NCBI GenBank assembly: GCA_044225565.1
Contig: JBGAIL010000240.1
Location: 1 to 7,224, forward strand
Direction: 5' to 3'
From: CAVXAE01 sp044225565
GTDB taxonomy: Bacteria; Pseudomonadota; Gammaproteobacteria; Steroidobacterales; Steroidobacteraceae
Length of the DNA: 7,224 bases
A model generated the notes under the pieces. It ran no database searches, was not told the origin of the DNA, and saw only the letters and a list, made by a program, of their open reading frames with translations. A program made the position numbers and the translations under genes. Positions 1 to 6,512 of the stretch are shown here, one piece after another. Each line of letters starts with the position of its first letter. The first letter of the stretch is position 1.

Positions 1-2181
1 CGTGAACAGAAAGACGCTCTGCACGGCGAGCACCGCCTTGTCCATCACGGAGCGCACCTGCGCGAGCAGCTCGTCGATGTCGAAGATCGAGACGCTCGGG
101 AAACGGCGCGCGAGCGTGGCGAGCGTCGTCGCCTGTCCCTGCTCGAGGTTCGCGCTCGTCATGTAGGTGCCCGCAGTCTCCTCGAGCACGCCGGGCGCAA
201 AGACGATGAAGAAGTTGGGCTGGAAACTGTCCCATTTGACTTCGCGCACGCTCGCGACCGAAACGTCGAAGCGCTCGCCGGCGACGTCGAAGCTCAACCG
301 GTCGCCGATCTTAAGACCGAGGCTTTCCTGGAACTCCGTCGCGATGGACACCAGCGGCTTGCCGAAATCCGCGGGCTCCCACCAGCGACCCGCGACGAGC
401 CGGTTGTCGGAGCCCAGCGTCTCCGCCCAGGTGAGATTCTGCTCCCGCCCGGCGAAACCCTCTCCGCCCTCTTCCTCGAAGCGCATGTGCTCGACCGGCT
501 CGCCGTTGATGTGCGTGAGCCGGCCGCGCACCATCGGCAGCACGCGTGCAGTCTTCGCACCACGCTCCTGGAGGTACGAGGTGAAACCGTCCCGCTCCTG
601 AGGTGGAATGTTGATGAAGAAATAGTTGGGAACGTCCACCGGCAGGCTGCGACGCCAGTCCGCACTGAGATCGTTGCGCACGATCGCGAGCAGCAGCAGC
701 ACCATGAACCCGAGCCCGAAGGCCGCGATCTGCAGCAGGCTTTCGGCGCGACGGCGGCTGAGATTCGCGAGCCCGTAGCGCCACGCGACACCGACGGTGC
801 CGCGCAGCCGGCCGGCGAGAGCGACGAGACCGGCGCCGGCCGCCACGAGCACCAGCCCGAATCCCGCCAGTCCGCCCAGGAAGCCGAAGAACATCGGCAC
901 GTCCCGCACCACCCAATAGACGAGACCTGCGACGGAGAGGACGGCTGGGCCGAAAGCCAGCAGCACGACGAGAGGCGGCGGGCCGACGTCCCGCCGCAGG
1001 ACGCGCAATGTGGGGACCCTCGAAAGTTGCAGCAGCGGCGGCAACGCGAACCCCGCCAGGATCGCGACGGCGGTGAAGAACCCCATGGCGAGTGGCGCCA
1101 GGCCTGCCGGTGGCAGCTCCGTGCTCAATAATCCACGCACGACGATAAGCAGCCATTCCTGAAGCACGAAGCCAGCCGCCGATCCGATCAAGGCGCCAAG
1201 GCAGGCGATGAGCAGGAGCTGCAGGAGGCTCATGCTCAACGTGAATGCGCGCGTCGCCCCAAGCGTTTTGAGCAACGCCACCGTGTCCAGATGCTTGTGC
1301 ACGTAGCGGCGCGCGCACATCGCCACCGCGATGGCGCATAGCAGGACCGCGACGAGGCTCGCGAGAGTGAGAAAGCGCGTCGCGCGATCGCTGGAATTCT
1401 TCACCTGCGGGCTCGCGTCGCTGATGTCCCGCGCCCGCTCGCCCGCGGCCTTGTTCTCGCTCAGCCATTCCTTGAAAGGCTCGAGCGCCGAACGATTGCC
1501 AGCGAACAACTGCCAGTAGCTCACGCGGCTGCCGGGCTGGATGAGTCCGGTGGAGGGCAGATCCGCCTCGTTCATGAGCAGGCTCGGCGCGAGATCCGAG
1601 AACGTGCCGCCCTGGTCGGGCCGGGAGATGAGCACGCGGCCGATGCGAAAGCTCGCCGAGCCGATGGATAATACGTCGCCCCGCCTGGCGCCGATGGACG
1701 CGAGCAGCTTCGAATCCGGCCAGACTTCACCGGGACGGGGAATCCCGGAGGCGGGCGCGCCCTTGGCGAAGGGCTCATCCGCAGTGCGTACCGTACCGCG
1801 CAGCGGATAGCCCTCGCTGACCGCTCGCAAATTGCTGAGTTGGCTCTGCTCCCCGAAGAACACGACGCTCAGCACACCAGTAGTCCGTGCGGTGTGCAGC
1901 CCGCGCTGGGCGGCTTCGTCCAGGTATTTCTGCGGCAGCGGCTGGGGAGATCCCATGCGCACGTCCGCCGCCAGCACCTCGCTCGCCTGCAGGTCGATGG
2001 CCGCACCGATGCGCTCCACCAGGAACCCCACACCGGTGAGCGCGGTCACGGCAATGGTCACCGCGAGCAGCAACACGCCGAGCTCGCCTGAGCGCCATTC
2101 GCGACCGAGCATGCGCAAAGCCATACGGAAAGCGCGCAAGGCCGCTCCTGAAACCGCCGACTGGGGACGGATCGACCCCAT
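1..2181 (-). CDS. ybbP: YbbP-type FtsX-like ABC transporter permease (3' end outside window)
   Basis: Inner-membrane permease that pairs with the ATPase encoded just upstream. The frame is open from ATG 2181 to the left edge, giving 727 residues with no stop. Seen in order: a short cytoplasmic lead with the YbbP-style REWRSGEL stretch (about 27-34), a first membrane helix (about 34-55), a large periplasmic domain (about 56-262), a membrane helix at about 265-290 followed by the FtsX-like sequence KTLGATRAFTLSMSLLQ, further hydrophobic helices up to about 500 (last one LLQIAAFGLGFMVLLLLAIV), a second periplasmic domain, and the start of another helix (AVLAVQSVFLFT) at the window edge. Two periplasmic domains and a double FtsX module are typical of YbbP. 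E. coli YbbP is roughly 800 residues, so the last FtsX helices should lie beyond the edge. The start is chosen because ATG 2181 overlaps the ybbA stop by one base; ATG 2124 is an in-frame alternative. The exported substrate is not established from this sequence. Confidence 0.9.
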   Translation of the reverse strand, partial: MGSIRPQSAVSGAALRAFRMALRMLGREWRSGELGVLLLAVTIAVTALTGVGFLVERIGAAIDLQASEVLAADVRMGSPQPLPQKYLDEAAQRGLHTARTTGVLSVVFFGEQSQLSNLRAVSEGYPLRGTVRTADEPFAKGAPASGIPRPGEVWPDSKLLASIGARRGDVLSIGSASFRIGRVLISRPDQGGTFSDLAPSLLMNEADLPSTGLIQPGSRVSYWQLFAGNRSALEPFKEWLSENKAAGERARDISDASPQVKNSSDRATRFLTLASLVAVLLCAIAVAMCARRYVHKHLDTVALLKTLGATRAFTLSMSLLQLLLIACLGALIGSAAGFVLQEWLLIVVRGLLSTELPPAGLAPLAMGFFTAVAILAGFALPPLLQLSRVPTLRVLRRDVGPPPLVVLLAFGPAVLSVAGLVYWVVRDVPMFFGFLGGLAGFGLVLVAAGAGLVALAGRLRGTVGVAWRYGLANLSRRRAESLLQIAAFGLGFMVLLLLAIVRNDLSADWRRSLPVDVPNYFFINIPPQERDGFTSYLQERGAKTARVLPMVRGRLTHINGEPVEHMRFEEEGGEGFAGREQNLTWAETLGSDNRLVAGRWWEPADFGKPLVSIATEFQESLGLKIGDRLSFDVAGERFDVSVASVREVKWDSFQPNFFIVFAPGVLEETAGTYMTSANLEQGQATTLATLARRFPSVSIFDIDELLAQVRSVMDKAVLAVQSVFLFT

Positions 2182-2183
2182 CA
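2179..2183 (-). other. ybbA stop / ybbP start overlap (TGATG)
   Basis: On the minus strand the ybbA stop TGA (2183-2181) and the ybbP ATG (2181-2179) share one base. I see no clear separate ribosome binding site for ybbP just upstream, so coupled translation by reinitiation is the likely mode, giving matched amounts of ATPase and permease. Confidence 0.75.
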
Positions 2184-2891
2184 AACCGCCCTGCCGGCTT
2201 CCATGCGGAACGTGCGGACGCAGCGGCTGGCGAGTTTCTCGTCGTGCGTCACCAGAACCAGCGTGGTCTGCATGCTCGAATTCAGCTCGAAGAGCAGCTC
2301 ACCGATGCGGGCGCCAGTCGCTGAATCGAGATTGCCGGTCGGCTCGTCGGCAAACAGCACGGCGGGGCGCGTGACGAAGGCGCGAGCCAGCGCTACGCGC
2401 TGCTGCTCACCTCCGGAAAGCTGCCGCGGATAGTGCCCGGTGCGCGCAGCCAGGCCGACGCGACCGAGCGTATCGCTGGCGGCCGCACGCGCGTCTCGCC
2501 GGCCAGCGAGCTCCAAAGGCAGCATGACGTTCTCGAGCGCCGTGAGGGAGGGAATCAGGTGAAACGACTGGAAGACGAAGCCCACCCGCTCCGCGCGCAG
2601 CTTGGCGAGCCCGTCTTCGTCCAGCTGCGTGAGATCCTGGCCGGACAGCCACACCTTGCCGGAGGTGGGCGGATCCAGCCCGGCGAGCAGGGCGAGCAGC
2701 GTGGACTTGCCGGCGCCCGAAGGACCCACGATGGCGACGGATTCGCCGGCAGCGATGTCCAGCGTGACGGCATCGACGATGGTCAGCGGTCCTTCCGGGC
2801 TGCTAACCTGCTTGGTGAGGTCTTCGCACTTGAGAACGCTCGTCAGATCACTTTCGGTCACCTGGGTCTTCGGCGCCTGCACGCTGGGCAT
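2181..2891 (-). CDS. ybbA: YbbA-type ABC transporter ATP-binding protein
   Basis: Cytoplasmic ATPase of the LolD/MacB/YbbA class, which powers the adjacent YbbP permease. The protein is 236 residues from ATG 2891. All ABC motifs are present: Walker A GPSGAGKST (56-64), Q-loop Gln108 in FVFQSFHLIP, signature LSGGEQQR (158-165), Walker B VLFADE (178-183), D-loop GNLD (186-189) and H-loop His216 in VTHD. The length is normal for the family, with about 18 extra residues before the first conserved strand (VLKCEDLTK). ATG 2891 is preferred over the in-frame GTG at 2945 because AGGA lies 5 nt upstream and the longer version would run further into tesA. The stop TGA shares one base with the ybbP ATG, which implies translational coupling. 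The 5' end is antisense to the tesA signal-peptide codons. Confidence 0.93.
   Translation of the reverse strand: MPSVQAPKTQVTESDLTSVLKCEDLTKQVSSPEGPLTIVDAVTLDIAAGESVAIVGPSGAGKSTLLALLAGLDPPTSGKVWLSGQDLTQLDEDGLAKLRAERVGFVFQSFHLIPSLTALENVMLPLELAGRRDARAAASDTLGRVGLAARTGHYPRQLSGGEQQRVALARAFVTRPAVLFADEPTGNLDSATGARIGELLFELNSSMQTTLVLVTHDEKLASRCVRTFRMEAGRAV
2814..2820 (+). promoter_or_regulatory. Ribosome binding site deciding the tesA start
   Basis: GGTGAGG lies 9 nt upstream of TTG 2830 and is the best Shine-Dalgarno-like sequence near the tesA 5' end. The competing in-frame starts GTG 2815 and ATG 2890 have none. The site is inside the ybbA coding region, on the opposite strand. Confidence 0.5.
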
Positions 2892-3492
2892 GTGGATCCT
2901 GTCTGGGGCAACGCCCTCGCAAGCGGCGCCTGCTAAGGCCGGCACGATGCTCGTGCTCGGTGACAGCCTGAGCGCCGGCTACGGGCTCTCGCCCGGCCAG
3001 GGCTGGGTCGCCTTGCTCGAGAAACGGTTGAGCGCCCAAGGGTACGAATACCGGGTGGTGAACGCCAGCATCAGCGGTGAAACGACCGCCGGAGGCGTGG
3101 AAAGGCTGCCGCGTGCGCTCGCACTGCACAAGCCGGGCGTGGTCGTCCTGGAGCTGGGCGCCAACGATGGCCTGCGCGGCCTGCCCGTCCCAGGCACGAA
3201 GGCCAATCTCGCCAGGGCCATCCATCTCATCCGCGAGTCGGGCGCGCGTGCGCTGCTGCTCGGCATGCGCATGCCGCCGAATTACGGTCCCCGCTATACC
3301 GCCGATTTCACGAAGATGTACGAGGAGCTCGGGCGCGAGCTGCAGGTGGCCACGGTGCCGTTCTTCCTGCAAGCCGTGGCGACGGACATGAGCCTGATGC
3401 AGGCGGACGGCCTGCATCCGAACGCGCGGGCCCAGCCCGCCCTGCTCGAGACGGTGTGGCCGAGCCTCGAGCCGCTGCTGAAGAGACGTTGA
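2830..3492 (+). CDS. tesA: TesA: GDSL/SGNH acyl-CoA thioesterase I / lysophospholipase L1, secreted
   Basis: Periplasmic esterase that hydrolyses acyl thioesters and lysophospholipids to free fatty acids. From TTG 2830 the protein is 220 residues. Residues 1-32 look like a Sec signal peptide: basic start (MRTLVR), hydrophobic core, likely cleavage after SQA. The SGNH blocks are complete: block I LGDSLSAGYG with catalytic Ser46, block II around SGET, block III LGANDG with Gly110 and Asn112, block V DGLHPN with Asp193 and His196. The overall sequence follows E. coli TesA (VNASISGET, NDGLRG, PANYG-like PPNYGPRY). An open frame continues upstream to 2602, but that part is antisense to ybbA and has no signal-peptide logic. 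The start is uncertain: ATG 2890 would leave a poor signal peptide without positive charges, while TTG 2830 gives a good one. It is divergent from ybbA and followed after 25 nt by fadD. Confidence 0.92.
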   Translation: MRTLVRSLSVTWVFGACTLGMWILSGATPSQAAPAKAGTMLVLGDSLSAGYGLSPGQGWVALLEKRLSAQGYEYRVVNASISGETTAGGVERLPRALALHKPGVVVLELGANDGLRGLPVPGTKANLARAIHLIRESGARALLLGMRMPPNYGPRYTADFTKMYEELGRELQVATVPFFLQAVATDMSLMQADGLHPNARAQPALLETVWPSLEPLLKRR

Positions 3493-3518
3493 TGCATCCC
3501 ATGAAGGGGGCGGGCTGA
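3492..3518 (+). other. 8-codon mini-ORF bridging tesA and fadD
   Basis: The tesA stop TGA (3490-3492) shares its A with ATG 3492. That ATG opens a frame of eight sense codons (MHPMKGAG), whose stop TGA (3516-3518) shares its A with the fadD ATG 3518. The GAAGGGGG run inside it (3503-3510) is the likely fadD ribosome binding site. The chain of two TGATG junctions could pass ribosomes from tesA to fadD, but it may also be chance in a short spacer. No product is implied. Confidence 0.35.
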
Positions 3519-5196
3519 TGAACAAGATCTGGCTGAAGTCCTATCCGCCGGGCGTGCCGGCGCAGATCGATCCGGGAGAGTTCAGCTCGCTGAACGAGAT
3601 CATCGCCGGCAGCTGCGCGAGGTTCGCGCCGCGGACCGCTTACATGCAGATGGGCGCCTCGATGAGTTTCCGCGAACTCGACGAGCGGGCCAGTGCCTTC
3701 GGTGCGTGGCTGCAGCGCCGCGGACTGCGCAAGGGCGATCGCGTCGCGATCATGTTGCCGAACGTGCTGCAGTATCCCATCGCCATCTGCGGCGCGCTGC
3801 GTGCGGGGTTGGTGGTGGTGAACACCAATCCGCTCTATACGGAGCCTGAGCTGGCCCACCAGCTGAGCGACTCGGGCGCGGTGGCCATCGTGATCCTCGA
3901 GAATTTCGCACACGTGCTGCAAAAGGTGCTCCCCCATACCAAGGTTCGCACGGTGATCGTCACCGCCGTAGGCGACCTGCTGGGCGCACCGAAGTCGTGG
4001 ATCGTGAATTACGTGGTGCGCCACAGGCGCAAGCAAGTGCCTGCGTGGAGCATCGACGGTGCAGTCGATTTCAGGACGGTATTGCGCGAAGGGGACCGGC
4101 TCTCGCTGCAGCCGGTCGATGTGGGGCACGAGGACATCGCGTTCCTGCAGTACACCGGCGGGACCACCGGCGTCTCGAAAGGGGCGATGCTCACTCACGG
4201 CAACATCGTGACGAACGCGCTGCAGGCGCGTGCACTGGATCGGCAGGATATTCCCGAAATGAGCCCGCGGTGCTGATCACGCCGCTGCCGCTGTATCACA
4301 TCTTCGCGCTGACGGCGAACTGCCTGCTGTTCATCATGCTCGGGTGGAAGAACGTGTTGATCACGAATCCCCGGGATTTCCCGGCGTTCGTGGCGGAGCT
4401 GAAGAAGCATCGCTTCTCGTTCATCACGGGAGTGAACACGTTGTTCAATGCCTTGCTGAACACCCCCGGCTTCGCGGAACTGGATTTCAGCCAGCTGCGC
4501 ATGACGCTGGGCGGCGGCATGGCGGTGCAGGCCGCGGTAGCCGGGAAATGGAAGCAGGTGACGGGACAGGTTCTCACGCAGGCGTGGGGGCTTACCGAAA
4601 CCTCGCCCGCCGCATGCATCAATCCGCCGGGGGATGAATTCAACGGCTCGATCGGCCTGCCGATCCCTTCCACGGAGGTGGCGATCAAGGATGACGACGG
4701 GCGCGACCTGCCGCTCGGCCAGATCGGCGAGATCTGCGTGCGAGGCCCTCAGGTGATGCGCGGGTACTGGAACCGGCCCGACGAGACGGCGAAGGTGATG
4801 CTGCCCCGAGGGGTGGCTGCGCACCGGCGACATCGGCCACATGGACGAGCGCGGCTACGTGTACATCGAGGATCGGAAGAAGGACATGATCAACGTGTCC
4901 GGCTTCAACGTGTATCCCAACGAGGTGGAGGCTGCGGTGGCGACGCACCCCGGCGTGCTCGAGGCTGCCGCGGTGGCGCAGGCGGACGAGCGCTCCGGTG
5001 AAGCAGTTGCGGTGTTCGTGGTACCTCGCAAGGATCGTCACTGACCGAAGCGCAGGTGGTCGAGCATGCGCGCCAGTCCCTCACCGGCTACAAGGTGCCG
5101 AAGCACGTCTACTTCAGGAGCGAGCTGCCCAAGTCGAACGTGGGGAAGATATTGCGGAGGGAGTTGCGGGATGAGATCGGGAAGGGGAAGGGCTGA
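3518..5196 (+). pseudogene. fadD: FadD-type long-chain acyl-CoA synthetase, frame broken by three 1-nt indels
   Basis: ATP-dependent long-chain fatty acid:CoA ligase that activates fatty acids for beta-oxidation or lipid synthesis. The N-terminus (MNKIWLKSYPPGVPAQI) matches the E. coli FadD start. Also seen: the ATP/AMP P-loop YTGGTTGVSKG (212-222), TPLPLYHIFALTANCLLF, the adenylation motif WGLTET (about 357-362 after correction), the fatty-acyl signature GWLRTGDIG...YIEDRKKDMI (about 432-458) and the C-terminal catalytic Lys in SNVGKILRRELRD (Lys544). As read, the frame stops at 4274-4276. Homology continues in a second frame up to about 4803, returns to the first frame up to 5044 (stop), and finishes in the second frame with TGA at 5194-5196. 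One missing A at 4257-4259, one extra C at 4804-4807 and one missing C at 5036 explain this exactly and give 559 residues, the normal family length. I see no internal stop within the correct frames and no missing motif. Sequencing or assembly error is the simplest reading; a very young pseudogene is possible. Confidence 0.88.
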
Positions 5197-5225
5197 GCCA
5201 GATCGATGATGCGGCTGCCCTGAAC

Positions 5226-5258
5226 AAAAGGAAGCGCCGGCGCGAAGCCGGCGCTTCC
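5226..5258 (-). terminator. Intrinsic terminator of the repeat-protein unit (hairpin plus U-run)
   Basis: A perfect 12-bp stem (5230-5241 with 5247-5258) encloses a 5-nt loop. On the minus strand the loop reads TTCGC and the stem is followed by TTTTGTT, a good rho-independent terminator 15 nt after the stop of the repeat-protein gene. On the plus strand the same hairpin lies 33 nt after the fadD stop but has no T-run, so it is at best a weak terminator for fadD. Confidence 0.85.
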
Positions 5259-5273
5259 AGAGGCAAAGATCAG

Positions 5274-5537
5274 TTACTTGCCACTACCGGTGATGTCCTT
5301 CACGCCGCTGCCGGTAATGCCCTTGATCCCACTGCCAGTGATGCCCTTGACGCCACTTCCCGTGATGCCTTTGACGCCACTGCCGGTGATTCCCTTGACG
5401 CCGCTACCCGTAATGCCCTTGACGCCACTACCGGTAATGCCAGCCACGGCAGCCTTGCCACTGCCCGTGATGCCGGCATGAGCGCCCGCTGCGAACGCGA
5501 GTGCCATCACGACTCCAACAACCAATCGATTCTTCAT
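5274..5537 (-). CDS. Small secreted protein made of GITGSG(VK) octapeptide repeats, function unknown
   Basis: The product is 87 residues. Residues 1-21 form a clear Sec signal peptide (MKNRLVV start, hydrophobic core, AHA at the cleavage site). The whole predicted mature part, residues 22-87, is repeat: GITGSG-KAAVA once, GITGSGVK or GITGSGIK six times (33-80), then DITGSGK. It has no Cys, no aromatic residue and no other domain, and eight Lys against one Asp, so the exported product is small, Gly-rich and basic. ATG 5537 is supported by a purine-rich GGGGGAA 6 nt upstream in the minus-strand reading. The gene follows the DUF6502-type gene by 21 nt and is closed by a strong terminator, so the two are very likely cotranscribed. 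Codons differ between copies, which argues for a real, selected protein. I do not recognise a named family. From memory, DUF6502 genes often sit beside DUF5666 proteins, whose N-termini carry GIGGTG-like motifs, so this could be a repeat-only relative; that link is inference. Confidence 0.85.
   Translation of the reverse strand: MKNRLVVGVVMALAFAAGAHAGITGSGKAAVAGITGSGVKGITGSGVKGITGSGVKGITGSGVKGITGSGIKGITGSGVKDITGSGK
5277..5474 (-). repeat. 24-bp coding tandem repeats (eight GITGSG units)
   Basis: Six contiguous 24-bp units plus a terminal 21-bp unit (5277-5441) and one copy set apart by an 11-residue period (5442-5474). All eight keep ITGSG, while nucleotides differ at third positions: Ile ATT/ATC, Thr ACC/ACG/ACT, the middle Gly GGT/GGC/GGA. 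No two units I compared are identical in DNA. All Ser codons are AGT/AGC, consistent with duplication from one ancestor. The units are adjacent with no unique spacers, so this is not a CRISPR array. Confidence 0.9.
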
Positions 5538-5558
5538 TGAGATTCCCCCAGCGGATAT

Positions 5559-6500
5559 TCACTGTTTACGATTAACGGCCGCCAGGACATCGATTTCCTG
5601 GGCGGCTGAACTGCTTGCTCTCTCGTCCTCGACCTTGTTTTGCCTCTCTCTACCTTCCCTGCCGTTTTCCCTTGCCTGATCTTCAAAGAAATAGATTCCG
5701 ACGCCGTATTTCCTGCCGGTGGAACCTCCCGGCTCCTTGACTGCCAGCGCCGTCAGAAACGTGTCGAGCTCGGCGAGCAAGGCCTGCCCGCGCTCGTTCG
5801 CTTCCGCGAGAAATTGGGTGCGCCCTTCGGAGGACATCGGCACGTCGGAAACGACGGTCCGCTCGAAATAGATGGGATCGTTCTCGCCGCGAAGCAGGTT
5901 GTGGACGATGCTGCCCGTCAGCGCGCCGAGGAATCGGCCCATACGGTCGATCCGGCTCGTATCCGCTCCTCCCGGCACGTACGCACGCGACAGGCAGCGC
6001 ACGGTGGTGCCTTCGACAACTTCTATCGAGCCGGCCGCGGCCAGCTCGTCGAGCAGCAAATCCCGATCGGCTTCCGGACACGCGATATCGACCAGTTCCT
6101 GGAAGCTGCGGCGCGGCGAATCGGGTACCGGAGTCAGATCCAGATCCAGGGCAAGACCATAGGCACCCGAGAAACTCGAATGGGTGTGCCAGGTCGTCAG
6201 CAGGTTTGCGATCTGGTCCATGTTTGGACCGACCTTGCCGCCATGAAGCGCGCCGGACCGCATCGCATCACGCACGATGCTTACGTCGGACTTCGTGAGA
6301 CCGGACACGACTGCCAGTCGCGCATCCGTCGCAGGCCGCTTCTGCTCAATCAAACGCGACTCGAGTGATTGAATGTAGACGCGTCGGATCACGCCCGCGA
6401 TCTCGCTCGCGGTGATGCCGTATTCGAATGCAGCGCGCATGAGCGGACGCACCAGCGCAGCGAACACATTCAAGATGGCTTCTTTTTCCGACCCGGCCAC
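5559..6500 (-). CDS. DUF6502-family protein with helix-turn-helix-like N-terminus, function unknown
   Basis: The product is 313 residues from GTG 6500. I recognise the DUF6502 pattern: an N-terminal stretch LVRPLMRAAFEYGITASEIAGVIRRVY (written here by positions 16-42; key parts VRPLMR and YGITASE), then TDARLAVVSGLTKSDV (58-73), which resembles a DNA-binding helical unit. Further on are WHTHSSFSG (about 104-112), the AYVPGG segment, SIVHNLLRGENDPIYFER, and a C-terminal GVGIYFFED just before a charged, low-complexity tail. There is no signal peptide or membrane segment, so it is probably cytoplasmic. Start choice: GGGAGG at 6505-6510 sits 4 nt before GTG 6500. A longer version from TTG 6539 would overlap the promoter-like elements and lacks a ribosome site. 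It is the first gene of a unit with the GITGSG repeat protein. A regulatory role, possibly autoregulation through the repeats upstream, is inference; the family has no assigned function that I know of. Confidence 0.8.
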   Translation of the reverse strand: MAGSEKEAILNVFAALVRPLMRAAFEYGITASEIAGVIRRVYIQSLESRLIEQKRPATDARLAVVSGLTKSDVSIVRDAMRSGALHGGKVGPNMDQIANLLTTWHTHSSFSGAYGLALDLDLTPVPDSPRRSFQELVDIACPEADRDLLLDELAAAGSIEVVEGTTVRCLSRAYVPGGADTSRIDRMGRFLGALTGSIVHNLLRGENDPIYFERTVVSDVPMSSEGRTQFLAEANERGQALLAELDTFLTALAVKEPGGSTGRKYGVGIYFFEDQARENGREGRERQNKVEDERASSSAAQEIDVLAAVNRKQ

Positions 6501-6504
6501 ACAT

Positions 6505-6510
6505 CCTCCC
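6505..6510 (-). promoter_or_regulatory. Ribosome binding site supporting GTG 6500
   Basis: GGGAGG on the minus strand, 4 nt before GTG 6500. The spacing is a little short but the match to the Shine-Dalgarno core is strong. ATG at 6504-6502 is out of frame, so GTG is the usable start. Confidence 0.6.
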
Positions 6511-6512
6511 AG

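Noticed and set aside
311..1468. Long open frame on the minus strand inside ybbP
   Set aside because: Arg/Ala/Gly-rich shadow frame typical of GC-rich DNA. The ybbP frame is open over the same region and has membrane helices and family motifs.
487..2374. Long plus-strand frames antisense to ybbP (487-1131, 1832-2374)
   Set aside because: Low-complexity His/Arg/Gln- or Ser-rich translations with no recognisable domain or ribosome site; shadows of the permease gene.
2602..2829. N-terminal extension of TesA to ATG 2602
   Set aside because: It is wholly antisense to conserved ABC ATPase codons and would bury the signal peptide inside the protein.
4257..5040. Programmed ribosomal frameshifting in fadD
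   Set aside because: Three separate shifts would be needed, with no slippery heptamer or stimulatory structure apparent, and FadD is not known to use frameshifting.
5277..5474. Possible CRISPR array because of short regular repeats
   Set aside because: The repeats are contiguous and coding, with a 24-bp period, and no unique spacers separate them.
5278..5481. Plus-strand frame with repeated PLPVMPLT proline-rich units
   Set aside because: It is the exact antisense shadow of the GITGSG repeats. The minus-strand reading has a signal peptide, a ribosome site, an upstream partner gene and a terminator; the plus strand has none of these.
5640..6368. Plus-strand frame antisense to the DUF6502 gene
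   Set aside because: No recognisable motif or ribosome site; the minus-strand frame shows the family pattern along its full length.
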